From positions 1 through 64,000 of the forward strand of contig NZ_JACJHY010000014.1 in NCBI RefSeq assembly GCF_014138625.1: a stretch of 64,000 nucleotides of DNA, read 5' to 3'. This stretch comes from Aminobacter ciceronei. Lineage in GTDB: Bacteria > Pseudomonadota > Alphaproteobacteria > Rhizobiales > Rhizobiaceae. Below, piece by piece: positions 39,852 to 50,931 of this stretch. The notes under the pieces are model-generated. The model made no database searches. It was given only the letters and a program-made list of their open reading frames with translations, and was not told the DNA's origin. Numbering within the stretch: position 1 is the first letter of the stretch; the number at the start of each line of letters is the position of its first letter. The position numbers and the translations under genes are program-made.

Positions 39852-40964
39852 TCACCACCACACGCCGCCGCGGGTCACCCGGATGCGCGGGCGACCTTTG
39901 TCGGGTGGGTTGAGCGAGGCGTCGCAGGCGGGACGGCTGTCGTCGGCGAAGTCGGTGTTGGCGGCATTGATGAAGCCGCGCGCGCCTTGCGGCAAATACG
40001 TGCCGGGGCGGGCGCGGATCTTGGGGATCATCGACGGTCGGGCGCCATGCGGCACAGCGGCGCTGTCGGCTGTAACGATGGGCTCCGGCGCCCCGGTGGT
40101 TTTCAGCGCCCTGAGCCGGGCGACGCGGTCGGCGGTGAGCGGGTGGGTGCGCAGCACCGAGGGGTCGGGGATGCGGCCGCTGGGCAGGAGGATGTTTTCC
40201 CACACCCTGCCCTGGGCACGTTCGAGCTTGGTCAACGCCGAGGCGAGGCCGTCCGGGTCGCCGGTGAGGATGGCGGCGCCAAGATCGGCGTCGAACTCGC
40301 GGGTGCGCGACAGCGCCATCTGCAGCAGGCCGCCGACGGTGGGTGCGGCAAGCAGCACCAGCACGGCGAGCCAGGGCACCTGGGTGCCGAAACCGCCGGC
40401 AAAACCGAACAGATTGAGAAACAGCGAGACCAGGCCGACAGTCGACATGAACGAGGTGAAGCGCGACACCATGTCGGCGAAGGCCATGACCTTCACGTCT
40501 TCATGGGCGATGTGGCTGATCTCATGGGCGAGCACGCCGGCGAACTCGCGCGGGGTCAGGTTGCGGGCAAGCGCGTCAGTCACGGCGATGGCCGCGTCGT
40601 TGCGACGGCCGACGGCAAACGCGTTCATCATCTTCGACGGGATGACATAGAGTTTTGGCACCGCAGGCAGCTCGGCGCGGCGGGCGAGCTCTTCGACGAT
40701 GCGGAAGCCGGCGGGGAAGTCGGCCGGCGTGACCTGCCGCGCCTTGTACATTGACAGCACCATCTGCGGGCTGATGCGCCGCACCGCCCACATGGAAAGC
40801 GCGCCAAAGACAAGGGCATAGAGGATGCCGGTGCTGCCTGCGAAGGCCCAGGCGGTGACCCCGAGCAGGAGCAGGCTGCCGGCGCCGAGCAGCCATGTTT
40901 GCGCCGTGTTCAGCGCGCGATTGCGTCGGCGTTCGAAAAGGTTGATGGATTGTAGCTCGCTCAT
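39852..40964 (-). CDS. htpX: HtpX-like zinc metalloprotease (M48)
   Basis: Membrane-bound M48 protease of 370 residues, expected to degrade damaged membrane proteins. Two TM segments lie near the N-terminus (about 20-62) and two more after the active site. The metal site is HEISH (147-151), and the third ligand is the Glu in SRTREFDADLG. A C-terminal extension of about 70 residues beyond the usual HtpX end is rich in Arg and Pro. It is divergent from dnaK, so both may be heat-induced. Confidence 0.88.
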   Translation of the reverse strand: MSELQSINLFERRRNRALNTAQTWLLGAGSLLLLGVTAWAFAGSTGILYALVFGALSMWAVRRISPQMVLSMYKARQVTPADFPAGFRIVEELARRAELPAVPKLYVIPSKMMNAFAVGRRNDAAIAVTDALARNLTPREFAGVLAHEISHIAHEDVKVMAFADMVSRFTSFMSTVGLVSLFLNLFGFAGGFGTQVPWLAVLVLLAAPTVGGLLQMALSRTREFDADLGAAILTGDPDGLASALTKLERAQGRVWENILLPSGRIPDPSVLRTHPLTADRVARLRALKTTGAPEPIVTADSAAVPHGARPSMIPKIRARPGTYLPQGARGFINAANTDFADDSRPACDASLNPPDKGRPRIRVTRGGVWW

Positions 40965-41024
40965 GCCCCAAATATGAGCTTGTCACAGGCTTTTGCCGAG
41001 TCCCCTGCACGGAAAGTTGCAGAA

Positions 41025-41053
41025 CGCTTGCGCTGTCAGGAGCCTGTTCTTAT
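41025..41053 (+). promoter_or_regulatory. dnaK promoter
   Basis: CTTGCG (41025-41030), a 17-nt spacer, TTATAT (41048-41053), about 125 nt before dnaK. The -35 lies in CGCTTGCG, which partly fits the alphaproteobacterial RpoH element (CNCTTGAA), while the -10 is sigma-70-like. It may be read by either sigma factor. Confidence 0.55.
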
Positions 41054-41178
41054 ATACGCCGCAACACCGCTTCGGCCCGGAAAACCGGTATCTGGAGCGG
41101 CATTTCGAGTGAACAGGGGCTTTCGTCGGAACGCCTTCATGGGTCCAGAGAGCCTGCTTAGCGGAGAGAAGTACTAAA

Positions 41179-43095
<1,917 letters not shown>

Positions 43096-43121
43096 TCGGA
43101 TCGACATCCAGTCTAATCGGA

Positions 43122-43152
43122 AAGCCCGGCCATTGCGCCGGGCTTTTCTTTT
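43122..43152 (+). terminator. Rho-independent terminator of dnaK
   Basis: AAGCCCGGC (43122-43130) pairs with GCCGGGCTT (43137-43145), followed by TTCTTTT. It lies 26 nt after the dnaK stop and uncouples dnaK from the downstream genes. Confidence 0.9.
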
Positions 43153-43263
43153 GCGTCAAATACAGAGACTGTCGGCGTTTAAGCTTAAGGAAAGAATGTA
43201 CAGGCAGGCTGTGGCTGGACCCGGCCGAGAGTTGACCTCGGCGGTGCGGTGGTGGAGGGCGGC

Positions 43264-44355
43264 ATGCACTTCAGGACGCTCGAAATCTGGCGGCTGGCCG
43301 CAGCTCTTACCGTGATGATGTGGCATTTTCTGCGATATGCGCCGCCCGGACACGAGGCGGCGAGCAATGCGCTCTACCGGCTGATGCCGCTGATGGAAAT
43401 GTTCTTCATGATCTCCGGCTTCCTGATCATGCTGCGTTATGCCGACACGCTTATGGCCGAGCCGGGATCGTTCCGCCGCTTCATCGTGCGCCGTCTGGCC
43501 CGGCTCTATCCGCTCTATCTGGTGACGCTGCTGTTCTTCTGCGTGGTTGCCGCGGCCCTGCATTTCGGCCTGGTGCAGACCCAGCAGCCCGAGCGTTATG
43601 CCTGGGCGGTGCTGCCAGCCAACCTGCTGCTGGTCCAGGCCTGGGGCCTGACCGACAATCTGACCTTCAACTATGTCAGCTGGACGCTGTCGGCAGAGTG
43701 GTTCTGCTATCTCGCCCTGCCCGTCATCGTCCTGGCTTATCGCCGCCACGGCAGGTTGGGACTGGCTGTGGTGGCGGCGTCCGCCGTCTCTGGGCTGGAG
43801 TTGGCGGTGATGCTGGGCTGGATCCCGTTTCCGAGCTGGCTCGAGGCCAACACCTGGGGCGCCTATCGCGCCTTTGCCGATTTCGCACTCGGCGCGATGG
43901 TGGCGGTGGCCATGCGGGACTCCAGGCTCAAGTTGTCGAGCCACCTGCCCGGCTGGCTGACCTTTGCCCTGGCGATCGCGGCAATGGCGACCCAGCAGAA
44001 CGCCTATGTGATCGTGCTCTTGCTGGCGGCGGCGATGTTCCTCGCCGCCCTTGCCGAGCGCAACAATCCCGATGGCGCGCTTTATCTCAAGCCGTTGCAT
44101 CCGTTCGGCCGCGTCTCGTTCGGCATCTACATGATCCACCCTGTCATCGAGACGCTGCTTTTGGCGCTAGTTTGGCGCAAGCTGGTCGAACCGCTCGAGG
44201 TGATCGGCTTCTACACCTTCTGGCTGGTGCCGGCGGCAACCGTCATGGTGGTGGCGATGGCCTCCGACCGCTACTTTGAGGGGCCGGTGAGCCAGTATCT
44301 CAATTCCCGGTTGGGGGTGGAAAAACCTAAAGCGGCACGTCGCCGTATCGCTTGA
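43264..44355 (+). CDS. Acyltransferase family 3 membrane protein (OafA/ExoZ-like)
   Basis: A 363-residue polytopic protein with about ten hydrophobic segments. Family marks are the N-terminal FRTLEIWRLAAALTVMMWHF, with the catalytic-type His, the RRLARLYPLYLV motif, and VSWTLSAEWFCYL. Such proteins O-acetylate or succinylate exopolysaccharide, LPS or Nod factors. The start is ATG 43264, with GGAGGG upstream; the GTG at 43249 is less likely. No polysaccharide genes adjoin it. It stands alone between the dnaK terminator and dnaJ. Confidence 0.88.
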   Translation: MHFRTLEIWRLAAALTVMMWHFLRYAPPGHEAASNALYRLMPLMEMFFMISGFLIMLRYADTLMAEPGSFRRFIVRRLARLYPLYLVTLLFFCVVAAALHFGLVQTQQPERYAWAVLPANLLLVQAWGLTDNLTFNYVSWTLSAEWFCYLALPVIVLAYRRHGRLGLAVVAASAVSGLELAVMLGWIPFPSWLEANTWGAYRAFADFALGAMVAVAMRDSRLKLSSHLPGWLTFALAIAAMATQQNAYVIVLLLAAAMFLAALAERNNPDGALYLKPLHPFGRVSFGIYMIHPVIETLLLALVWRKLVEPLEVIGFYTFWLVPAATVMVVAMASDRYFEGPVSQYLNSRLGVEKPKAARRRIA

Positions 44356-44520
44356 GCGGCCCCAAGGCCACAATGGCTGCAAATTTAGCCGATTTTCTGC
44401 CGAAATCTGCCGCTTCGGCCAACCGGCCTATGGCATACCGGCGCATGGTTTACTAAATCGGGGCCTATTACCACCGATGGCGCAATCCGGTGGATCGCGC
44501 CGAGGCAGTGACGGGAAGAT

Positions 44521-45654
44521 ATGAAAGCTGATTTCTACGAAACGCTGGGTGTCCAGAAGGGCGCCGACGAGAAGGAGCTGAAGTCGGCCTTCCGCAAGCT
44601 TGCCATGCAGTTCCACCCCGACCGCAATCCGGGCGACGACGCGTGTGAGCACAAGTTCAAGGAAATCAACGAAGCCTACGAGACGTTGAAGGACCCGCAG
44701 AAGCGCGCCGCCTATGACCGCTTCGGCCACGCCGCCTTCGAGAATGGCGGCATGGGCAATGGCGGCGGCCACGGCTTTGGCGCCGGCGGCTTCGCCGACA
44801 TCTTCGAGGACATCTTCGGCGACATGATGGGCGGCGGGCGCCGTCGCTCCTCGGGTGGCCGCGAGCGCGGTGCCGACCTGCGCTACAACATGGAAATTTC
44901 GCTCGAGGAGGCCTTTGCCGGCAAGACCGCGCAAATCCGCGTGCCGACATCGATCCTGTGCACCGAATGCGCCGGTTCGGGCGCCAAGCCCGGTACCCAG
45001 CCGGTGACCTGCTCGATGTGCCAGGGCCACGGCAAGGTGCGCGCCAGCCAGGGTTTCTTCTCCATCGAGCGCACCTGCCCGCAGTGCCAGGGCCGCGGCC
45101 AGACGATCAAGGACCCGTGCGGCAAGTGCGCCGGCCAGGGCCGCGTCACCGAGGAGCGCTCGCTGTCTGTCAACATCCCCTCGGGCATCGAGGACGGCAC
45201 CCGCATCCGTCTCGCCAATGAAGGCGAGGCCGGCCTGCGCGGCGGCCCGTCAGGCGATCTCTACATCTTCCTGTCGGTCAAGCCGCACGAGTTCTTCCAG
45301 CGTGATGGTGCCGATCTCTATTGCAAGGTGCCGATCTCGATGACCACCGCCGCACTGGGCGGACAGTTCGAGGTGGCGACGCTCGACGGTACCCAGACCC
45401 GCGTAAAAGTGCCCGAAGGCACCCAGAATGGCCGCCAGTTCCGCCTCAAGGGCAAGGGCATGCCGGTGCTGCGCCAGCCGCAGGTCGGCGATCTCTACAT
45501 CCAGACCGCCGTCGAGACGCCGCAGAACCTGACGCGGCGGCAGCGCGAGCTGCTCGAGGAATTCGAGAAGCTGTCGTCGACCGAGAACTCGCCGCAGTCG
45601 AGCGGTTTCTTCTCGCGCATGAAGGACTTTTTCGAGTCCTTCGGCGATAAATGA
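44521..45654 (+). CDS. dnaJ: Chaperone DnaJ (Hsp40)
   Basis: A 377-residue class A J-protein. The J domain (1-70) contains HPDRNPG, followed by a Gly-rich linker and four CxxCxGxG zinc repeats ([32 protein letters not shown]), all with cysteines intact. The substrate-binding C-terminal domains complete it. It stimulates DnaK ATPase. It must have its own promoter in the 165-bp gap upstream (44356-44520), where I found no clear hexamers. Confidence 0.98.
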   Translation: MKADFYETLGVQKGADEKELKSAFRKLAMQFHPDRNPGDDACEHKFKEINEAYETLKDPQKRAAYDRFGHAAFENGGMGNGGGHGFGAGGFADIFEDIFGDMMGGGRRRSSGGRERGADLRYNMEISLEEAFAGKTAQIRVPTSILCTECAGSGAKPGTQPVTCSMCQGHGKVRASQGFFSIERTCPQCQGRGQTIKDPCGKCAGQGRVTEERSLSVNIPSGIEDGTRIRLANEGEAGLRGGPSGDLYIFLSVKPHEFFQRDGADLYCKVPISMTTAALGGQFEVATLDGTQTRVKVPEGTQNGRQFRLKGKGMPVLRQPQVGDLYIQTAVETPQNLTRRQRELLEEFEKLSSTENSPQSSGFFSRMKDFFESFGDK

Positions 45655-45753
45655 GGATGTTTCTGCCGTAACGGAAATTGAGCCAGCTTTCTGCTTGCGC
45701 TGGCCCACTTTGCTGTTATTTCTCCCCCCAGCAGCGGTGAGGAGATCGAAGCG

Positions 45754-46359
45754 ATGCCACGCGGTTCCGGATTGCGCAAAACCCTTGCGGCAAGGTTCGA
45801 CGACGAACTGAAGTTCTTCAAGGGCTGGATCGACAAGCCCAAGGCCGTCGGTTCGATCGTGCCGACCAGCTCGGTCACCGCCAAGCGCATGGCCTCGGTC
45901 ATCAACACCCGCTCGGGCCTGCCGGTCCTCGAAGTCGGGCCCGGCACCGGCGTCATCACAAAGGCGATCCTCGCCCACGGCGTGAAGCCCGAGGATCTCT
46001 ATACGGTTGAATACTCAGCCGATTTCGTCCAGCACCTGCGCCGCCTCTACCCAGGCGTCAACGTCATCGAGGGCGACGCCTTCGACCTCGACAACACGCT
46101 CGGTGACAAGAAGGACCTGATCTTCGATTCGGTCGTCTCGGGCGTGCCGCTGCTCAACTTTCCGGTCACCAGCCGCGTTGCCTATCTCGAGGGCCTGCTC
46201 AAGCGCATCCCTGCCGGACGGCCGGTGATCCAGCTGACCTACGGCCCGAAGTCGCCGATTCCTCCGGGCCTCGGCAACTACACCGTCGAGCATTTCGACT
46301 TCATCATCCGCAACATTCCGCCGACGCAGCTCTGGGTCTATCGCCGCGCCAAGCACTGA
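45754..46359 (+). CDS. pmtA: Phosphatidylethanolamine N-methyltransferase PmtA
   Basis: A 201-residue SAM-dependent enzyme of the Sinorhizobium PmtA type that makes phosphatidylcholine by three methylations of phosphatidylethanolamine. The N-terminus has FFKGWIDKPKAVGSIVPTS, typical of the family, and the SAM-binding loop is LEVGPGTGVITKAI. It is soluble but acts at the membrane surface. The position just after dnaJ is familiar from rhizobia. Phosphatidylcholine is needed for symbiosis and virulence in this order. Confidence 0.92.
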   Translation: MPRGSGLRKTLAARFDDELKFFKGWIDKPKAVGSIVPTSSVTAKRMASVINTRSGLPVLEVGPGTGVITKAILAHGVKPEDLYTVEYSADFVQHLRRLYPGVNVIEGDAFDLDNTLGDKKDLIFDSVVSGVPLLNFPVTSRVAYLEGLLKRIPAGRPVIQLTYGPKSPIPPGLGNYTVEHFDFIIRNIPPTQLWVYRRAKH

Positions 46360-46446
46360 GCACAGCGGCCTTGATTTGGCCGGCTGATCGCCCCTATACC
46401 GTCGCCACGATGTTTGGTGCGTCTTGCCGGGCGTGCCACAGGATGG

Positions 46447-47046
46447 ATGATGCCGCTCGTTCCCAGAATTCTCGTCTTTGCCGGTTCGATCAGGGCCGGC
46501 GCCTATAGCGGCCGCACGGCCGACATAGCGCAGAAGGAATTGGCGCTGCAGGGTGCCGAGGTGACGCGCATCTCGCTCGCCGACTATCCGCTGCCGATCA
46601 TGGACGAAGACCTCGAGGAACGCGACGGCGTGCCCGAAAACGCCGTCAGGCTCGCCCGCCTGATCGACATGCACGACGCGGTGCTGATCGCGACGCCCGA
46701 ATATAACGGCTCGATGCCGCCCTTGCTCAAGAACACCATCGACTGGGTCAGCCGCGTGCGTAGCGACGGCGGCAGGCGGCTTCAGCCTTATGCCGGCAAG
46801 CTGGTGGCGATCTGCTCGTCCTCCGACGGCCATTTCGCCGGCATCCGCAGCGCAACTCACCTGCGCGCGGTGCTGTCGCACATCCAGATGGAAGTGATTT
46901 CGCCGCAGGTTTCGGTGCCGCATGGCAGCGAAGCCTTCGACGACAACGGCGAATTCCGCGAGGAGCGCCTGCGCAAGGGCATGCAGCGGCTGTGCCAAAC
47001 GCTTGTCGAACGAGCCACCATGATGTCGCGAAGGGTAGAACCATGA
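46447..47046 (+). CDS. NAD(P)H-dependent FMN reductase
   Basis: A 199-residue flavodoxin-fold reductase with the FMN phosphate loop [14 protein letters not shown] at the start and the [18 protein letters not shown] motif diagnostic of the ChrR/ArsH/NQO-like family. It reduces quinones, azo dyes or metals in related bacteria. Two adjacent ATGs (46447 and 46450) follow AGGA. Its stop overlaps pyrF by ATGA, an unusual partner for a pyrimidine gene. Confidence 0.9.
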   Translation: MMPLVPRILVFAGSIRAGAYSGRTADIAQKELALQGAEVTRISLADYPLPIMDEDLEERDGVPENAVRLARLIDMHDAVLIATPEYNGSMPPLLKNTIDWVSRVRSDGGRRLQPYAGKLVAICSSSDGHFAGIRSATHLRAVLSHIQMEVISPQVSVPHGSEAFDDNGEFREERLRKGMQRLCQTLVERATMMSRRVEP

Positions 47047-47744
47047 GCAGCATAGACACTGTACGCGACCGGCTGATCGTCGGCCTTGACCTGCCCACCG
47101 TCAAGGAAGCCGAAAGAGCGGTCCGCGAACTCGAAGGCACCGCGAGCTTCTACAAGATCGGTTACCAGCTGGCTTTTGCCGGAGGGCTCGACTTCGCCCG
47201 CGAACTGGCCAGCGGCGGCACCAAGGTGTTCCTCGACATGAAGCTGCTCGACATCGACAACACGGTGGCCAAGGGCGTCGAGAACATCGTCAAGATGGGC
47301 ATGACCATGCTGACGCTGCATGCCTATCCCAAGGCGATGAAGGCGGCGGTCGAGGCAGCCAAAGGCAGCGACCTGTGCCTGCTCGCGGTAACGGTCCTCA
47401 CCTCCATGGACGAAAAGGACATGATCGACGCGGGCTATGAATACGACCCGCACACGCTGGTGCTGCGCCGCGCCGAACAGGCGCTGCAGGCAAAGATGGG
47501 CGGCATCGTCTGCTCGGCCAGCGAAGCCTCGGCAGTGCGCCGCATCGTCGGGCCAAGCATGGCGGTGGTGACGCCGGGCATCCGCCCTGCAGGCAGCGAC
47601 CATGGCGACCAGAAGCGGGTTGTTACCCCGGCCGACGCCATGCGCAACGGCTCGAGCCACCTCGTCGTTGCCCGCCCGATCGTCGGCGCGGTTGACAGGA
47701 AGGCTGCGGCGCAGGCTATCCTTGAGGAAATGGCAAAAGCCTAA
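47043..47744 (+). CDS. pyrF: Orotidine 5'-phosphate decarboxylase
   Basis: Last step of UMP synthesis. The 233-residue TIM barrel has the invariant catalytic Asp-Lys-Asp set in [13 protein letters not shown] and the phosphate-binding [10 protein letters not shown] loop. The start is ATG 47043, overlapping the reductase stop; the open frame upstream to 46992 is not family-like. The start context suggests translational coupling. Confidence 0.97.
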   Translation: MSSIDTVRDRLIVGLDLPTVKEAERAVRELEGTASFYKIGYQLAFAGGLDFARELASGGTKVFLDMKLLDIDNTVAKGVENIVKMGMTMLTLHAYPKAMKAAVEAAKGSDLCLLAVTVLTSMDEKDMIDAGYEYDPHTLVLRRAEQALQAKMGGIVCSASEASAVRRIVGPSMAVVTPGIRPAGSDHGDQKRVVTPADAMRNGSSHLVVARPIVGAVDRKAAAQAILEEMAKA

Positions 47745-47890
47745 GATTCCTCTGTGACGAACGCCCGCCGCGGTTGTCTCCGCTTCCGGTGCTCACGGAC
47801 CTGAATGTCCACTGTGCTCCGGTTCTCGACAACAACACCAGTCGGCTCGTCACAGCGCGTTTTGAAGATGGGGCAGCCCGGGAGGAAAGA

Positions 47891-48178
47891 ATGACCAAGG
47901 CTTACTGGATCGCACGCGTCGATGTTCGCGACCCCGAGGGCTACAAGGGCTATGTCGCTGCGGCCAAGCCGGCCTTCGAACGCTTCGGTGCGAAGTTCAT
48001 CGCCCGTGGCGGCGCCCATGAGGCGGTCGAGGGGCCTGGCCGGGCCCGCAATGTGATCATCGAGTTCGCCTCGATGGACGACGCGCGCAACTGCTACTTC
48101 TCGCCCGAATACCAGCACGCCAAGTCGATCCGCCAGCAGTTTGCCGATGGCGAAATCATGCTGGTCGAAGGCATCTAG
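47891..48178 (+). CDS. DUF1330 protein
   Basis: A 95-residue dimeric ferredoxin-fold protein of the DUF1330 family, recognised by MTKAYWIARVDVRDPEGYKGY and the SPEYQHAKSIRQ motif. ATG 47891 is preceded by a perfect GGAGG. The function of the family is unknown. It lies 146 nt after pyrF and may share its transcript. Confidence 0.9.
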   Translation: MTKAYWIARVDVRDPEGYKGYVAAAKPAFERFGAKFIARGGAHEAVEGPGRARNVIIEFASMDDARNCYFSPEYQHAKSIRQQFADGEIMLVEGI

Positions 48179-48381
48179 CAGCTTCACAACACTCTGAATT
48201 GTCCTGCTCCGCCGTGCAGTCTTGCCCGGCGGGGCGATGGTGTTTGGCCGCCGGGCTGATTCGGGGTCTTTCGGCGTCGCACAACGTCAAGGGCGACAGG
48301 TGCTGAGCCGGCGGCGCGATTGAAAACGGATTTTCAACAGCTTGGACCAAAGAATGACCCTGTTTCACACCAAGTGAGATA

Positions 48382-48422
48382 TTGCATCGCAGCAGATGTT
48401 TGTTACCTTCGCTGCATTGCAT
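48382..48422. promoter_or_regulatory. Inverted TGC-rich repeat upstream of phaZ (PhaR-like site)
   Basis: TTGCATCGCAGC (48382-48393) and GCTGCATTGCAT (48411-48422) are inverted copies matching at 9 of 12 positions, with centres about 29 bp apart. PhaR/AniA regulators of polyhydroxybutyrate genes bind TGC-rich palindromes, so this is a plausible PhaR site. The rest of the 48179-48471 gap shows no gene. Confidence 0.5.
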
Positions 48423-48471
48423 GACGGGCCTCCGGCCGGCTCGCCTCCCCGAATGGCCGTATGAGGACATC

Positions 48472-49743
48472 ATGTTTTACCAGCTTTATGAATCGACCCA
48501 TGCTGCGCTGCAGCCGGCCCGCGCCTATGCGGACGCCGTCAAGCTGTTCTACTCCAACCCGCTCAACCCGTTCTCGCACATGCCGGTCGGCCGCTCGGTG
48601 GCGGCGATGGCCGAACTGTTCGAGCGCACGACGCGCCGCTACGGCAAGCCCGCCTTCGGTCTCGACAAGACGGTTGTCGACTTCCAGCCGGTGGCGGTGA
48701 CCGAGAAGGTCGCGTGGTCGCGGCCGTTCTGCAATCTGATCCGCTTCGAGCGCGACCTGCCCGCCGGCCGCCGCCCCGACCCCAAGCTTTTGATCGTGGC
48801 GCCGATGTCGGGCCACTATGCGACGCTGCTGCGTGGCACTGTCGAGGCAATGCTGCCGTATGCCGACGTCTACATCACCGATTGGGCCGATGCCCGCATG
48901 GTGCCGGTGACCGAAGGCAAGTTCGATCTCGACGACTACATCGATTATGTCATCGACATGTTCCACGCGCTGGGACCGGACACCCATGTGATGGCGGTGT
49001 GCCAGCCTTCGGTGCCGGTGCTCGCCGCAGTCGCCGTGATGGAGGCGCGCGGCGACCGCTTCGCGCCGTCGACGATGACGTTGATGGGCGGCCCGATCGA
49101 CACCCGGCGCAATCCGACCGCCGTCAACCAACTGGCCGAGAAGAAGAGCATCGACTGGTTCCGCGACAACGTCATCATGCAGGTGCCGTGGCCGGCGCCC
49201 GGCTTTGCCCGCGAGGTCTATCCGGGCTTCCTGCAGTTGTCGGGCTTCATGACCATGAACCTCGACCGCCACATCATCGCCCACAAGGACTTCTTCATGC
49301 ACCTGGTGAAGAACGATGGCGACGGGGCGGAGAAGCACCGCGACTTCTATGACGAATATCTGGCGGTGATGGACCTGACCGCCGAATTCTACCTGCAGAC
49401 GGTCGACACCGTGTTCGTGCGCCACGCTTTGCCCAAGGGCGAGATGACCCATCGCGGCCAGCCCGTCGACACCTCGGCAATCCGCAACGTCGCGCTGTTC
49501 ACCGTCGAAGGCGAGAACGACGACATTTCGGGCCTCGGCCAGACGCAGGCAGCGCATGATCTGTGCGTCAACGTTCCCCAGGACATGAAGGCGCATTACA
49601 TGCAGCCGGCTGTCGGCCATTACGGCGTCTTCAACGGCTCACGCTTCCGCGCCGAGATCGTGCCCCGCATCGTCGACTTCATGGCAAGCTATGGCGCATC
49701 CGCACGCAAGGCGGCCAAGCCTCGGCTGGTGCGCAAGGCCTGA
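48472..49743 (+). CDS. phaZ: Intracellular polyhydroxyalkanoate depolymerase
   Basis: A 423-residue depolymerase of the PhaZ1 type, which mobilises stored polyhydroxybutyrate granules. The nucleophile is the Cys (about 177) in VMAVCQPSVPVL, the cysteine version of the lipase box typical of intracellular PhaZ. The conserved N-terminus MFYQLYESTHAAL and the C-terminal VGHYGVFNGSRFR, which carries the catalytic His, are present. There is no signal peptide, as expected. The start is ATG 48472, with GAGGA upstream. Carbon storage is common in rhizobia, and control by PhaR is suggested by the upstream repeat. Confidence 0.93.
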   Translation: MFYQLYESTHAALQPARAYADAVKLFYSNPLNPFSHMPVGRSVAAMAELFERTTRRYGKPAFGLDKTVVDFQPVAVTEKVAWSRPFCNLIRFERDLPAGRRPDPKLLIVAPMSGHYATLLRGTVEAMLPYADVYITDWADARMVPVTEGKFDLDDYIDYVIDMFHALGPDTHVMAVCQPSVPVLAAVAVMEARGDRFAPSTMTLMGGPIDTRRNPTAVNQLAEKKSIDWFRDNVIMQVPWPAPGFAREVYPGFLQLSGFMTMNLDRHIIAHKDFFMHLVKNDGDGAEKHRDFYDEYLAVMDLTAEFYLQTVDTVFVRHALPKGEMTHRGQPVDTSAIRNVALFTVEGENDDISGLGQTQAAHDLCVNVPQDMKAHYMQPAVGHYGVFNGSRFRAEIVPRIVDFMASYGASARKAAKPRLVRKA

Positions 49744-49780
49744 CGGCCGCCGCCCAGCCAGGTTCATCTTTTCCACAGGC

Positions 49781-49808
49781 AAGGCCCGGTGCAAACGCCG
49801 GGCCTTTC
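49781..49808 (+). terminator. Rho-independent terminator of phaZ
   Basis: AAGGCCCGG (49781-49789) pairs with CCGGGCCTT (49798-49806), followed by TCTG. The stem is strong but the T run is short. The gap from here to 49979 shows nothing else. Confidence 0.7.
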
Positions 49809-49979
49809 TGCGTTCTGTGCGCCTTTTCGGGTACAGGGCACCCTAACTCGTTGAATTCGTGCAGCGCGGCTGGCGAAAGCCGGCTCCGGTTGTCCGGCCG
49901 CCGTGCCGTGCGTCTGTTGCACAATTATCGCTTGGCCGCCGCTGCGGTAACCATGTCTGCAATCTGCAGCGAGCTTTGA

Positions 49980-50017
49980 TTGACTCCGCCTGCCCCTCGC
50001 TCTTAACGTTTTATTAA
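49980..50017 (+). promoter_or_regulatory. Promoter with a full CtrA box upstream of the BTLCP gene
   Basis: TTGACT (49980-49985) and TTAACG (50003-50008) are spaced by 17 nt. The -10 overlaps TTAA-N7-TTAA (50003-50017), the exact consensus of the cell-cycle regulator CtrA. A CtrA site over the -10 would be expected to repress. Confidence 0.5.
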
Positions 50018-50043
50018 CGATGTAAATGGGGCGAGCGGGGCAG

Positions 50044-50673
50044 ATGATTTCCGCAGCAGGCGTACGGTGCGCGGCGGGGCGTGCCGGTGTGTTTTTCGGG
50101 CTGATGACGGGCGTGGTTTTGTCCGCTGGCGCAGCCTTTGCTGCGTCCCAGCCGATGACTACGGGTGGGCTGACGTCGCAGCCGATCGGCCATTACGATT
50201 TCTGCCGCCTCAATCCGGCCGAGTGCTCGATCCGGTCGCGCGACACCGGGCCCGAGCAGATGACAGGCGCGATGTGGCGCAAGATCGTCGCCGTAAACGT
50301 GTCGGTCAACGCCGCCGTCAAACCAATGAACGATATCGACATCTATGGCCGCGACGAGGTCTGGACCTACCCCGACAATAGTGAAGGCGACTGCGAGGAC
50401 TATGTGCTGGAAAAGCGCCGGACCTTGAACCGCGAAGGTCTGAAACTGTCCAACCTGCTGATCACGGTGGTGCGCAAGCCCGATGGCGAGGGTCATGCGG
50501 TGCTGACCGTGCGCACCTCCAAGGGCGACTTCATCCTCGACAATCTGACCGATGCCGTGCGCCAGTGGGACGAGACCGGCTACAGCTACCTCAAGCGCCA
50601 GTCGAGCGAGAACACCGGCCGCTGGGTGACGATCCGCGAAGGCCAGCCGATGCTGGTCGGCTCGGTCAAGTAG
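50044..50673 (+). CDS. Transglutaminase-like cysteine peptidase (BTLCP)
   Basis: A 209-residue periplasmic protein. The signal peptide has the hydrophobic core FFGLMTGVVLSAGAAFA, with likely cleavage around residue 34. The catalytic triad of the bacterial transglutaminase-like cysteine proteinase family is visible: Cys117 in NSEGDCEDYV, His151 in GEGHAVL and Asp166 in FILDNLTD. LapG, which releases a biofilm adhesin, is a member of the broader family, but no LapA or LapD partner is adjacent. ATG 50044 is preferred over 50026 because of its better ribosome site. Confidence 0.88.
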   Translation: MISAAGVRCAAGRAGVFFGLMTGVVLSAGAAFAASQPMTTGGLTSQPIGHYDFCRLNPAECSIRSRDTGPEQMTGAMWRKIVAVNVSVNAAVKPMNDIDIYGRDEVWTYPDNSEGDCEDYVLEKRRTLNREGLKLSNLLITVVRKPDGEGHAVLTVRTSKGDFILDNLTDAVRQWDETGYSYLKRQSSENTGRWVTIREGQPMLVGSVK

Positions 50674-50931
50674 CGTCTCTTGCGGATACGGTAACCGCTG
50701 TTCCTTCGTGTTTCGCAGGGCGGCTTGTGGCCAAGTGGTCCTGGCCGCGTCCTCTGGCGAGGCAAAACGGCGGCCATATGCCACCGTCCCGTTAGACTTA
50801 CCGAGCGGTGAGGTTGAGTTCCGCCAGCGCCGCGGACGCTGCATGTCCGCTGTTCGCTTTCATTGGGCTCGTCTACTGCCTTCACCTCCCTTGCGACAGC
50901 CTGAACTGCGCTTGCGGCGCCCCTCCTCTTC
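50674..50931. other. Gap without a recognised feature
   Basis: These 258 bp separate the convergent BTLCP and comM genes. I found no gene, no clear terminator stem with a T run, and no repeat I recognise. Confidence 0.5.

Noticed and set aside
50026-50673. Upstream ATG at 50026 as the start of the BTLCP gene
   Set aside because: No ribosome site precedes it, and the ATG at 50044 gives a cleaner signal peptide with a G-rich ribosome-binding region.
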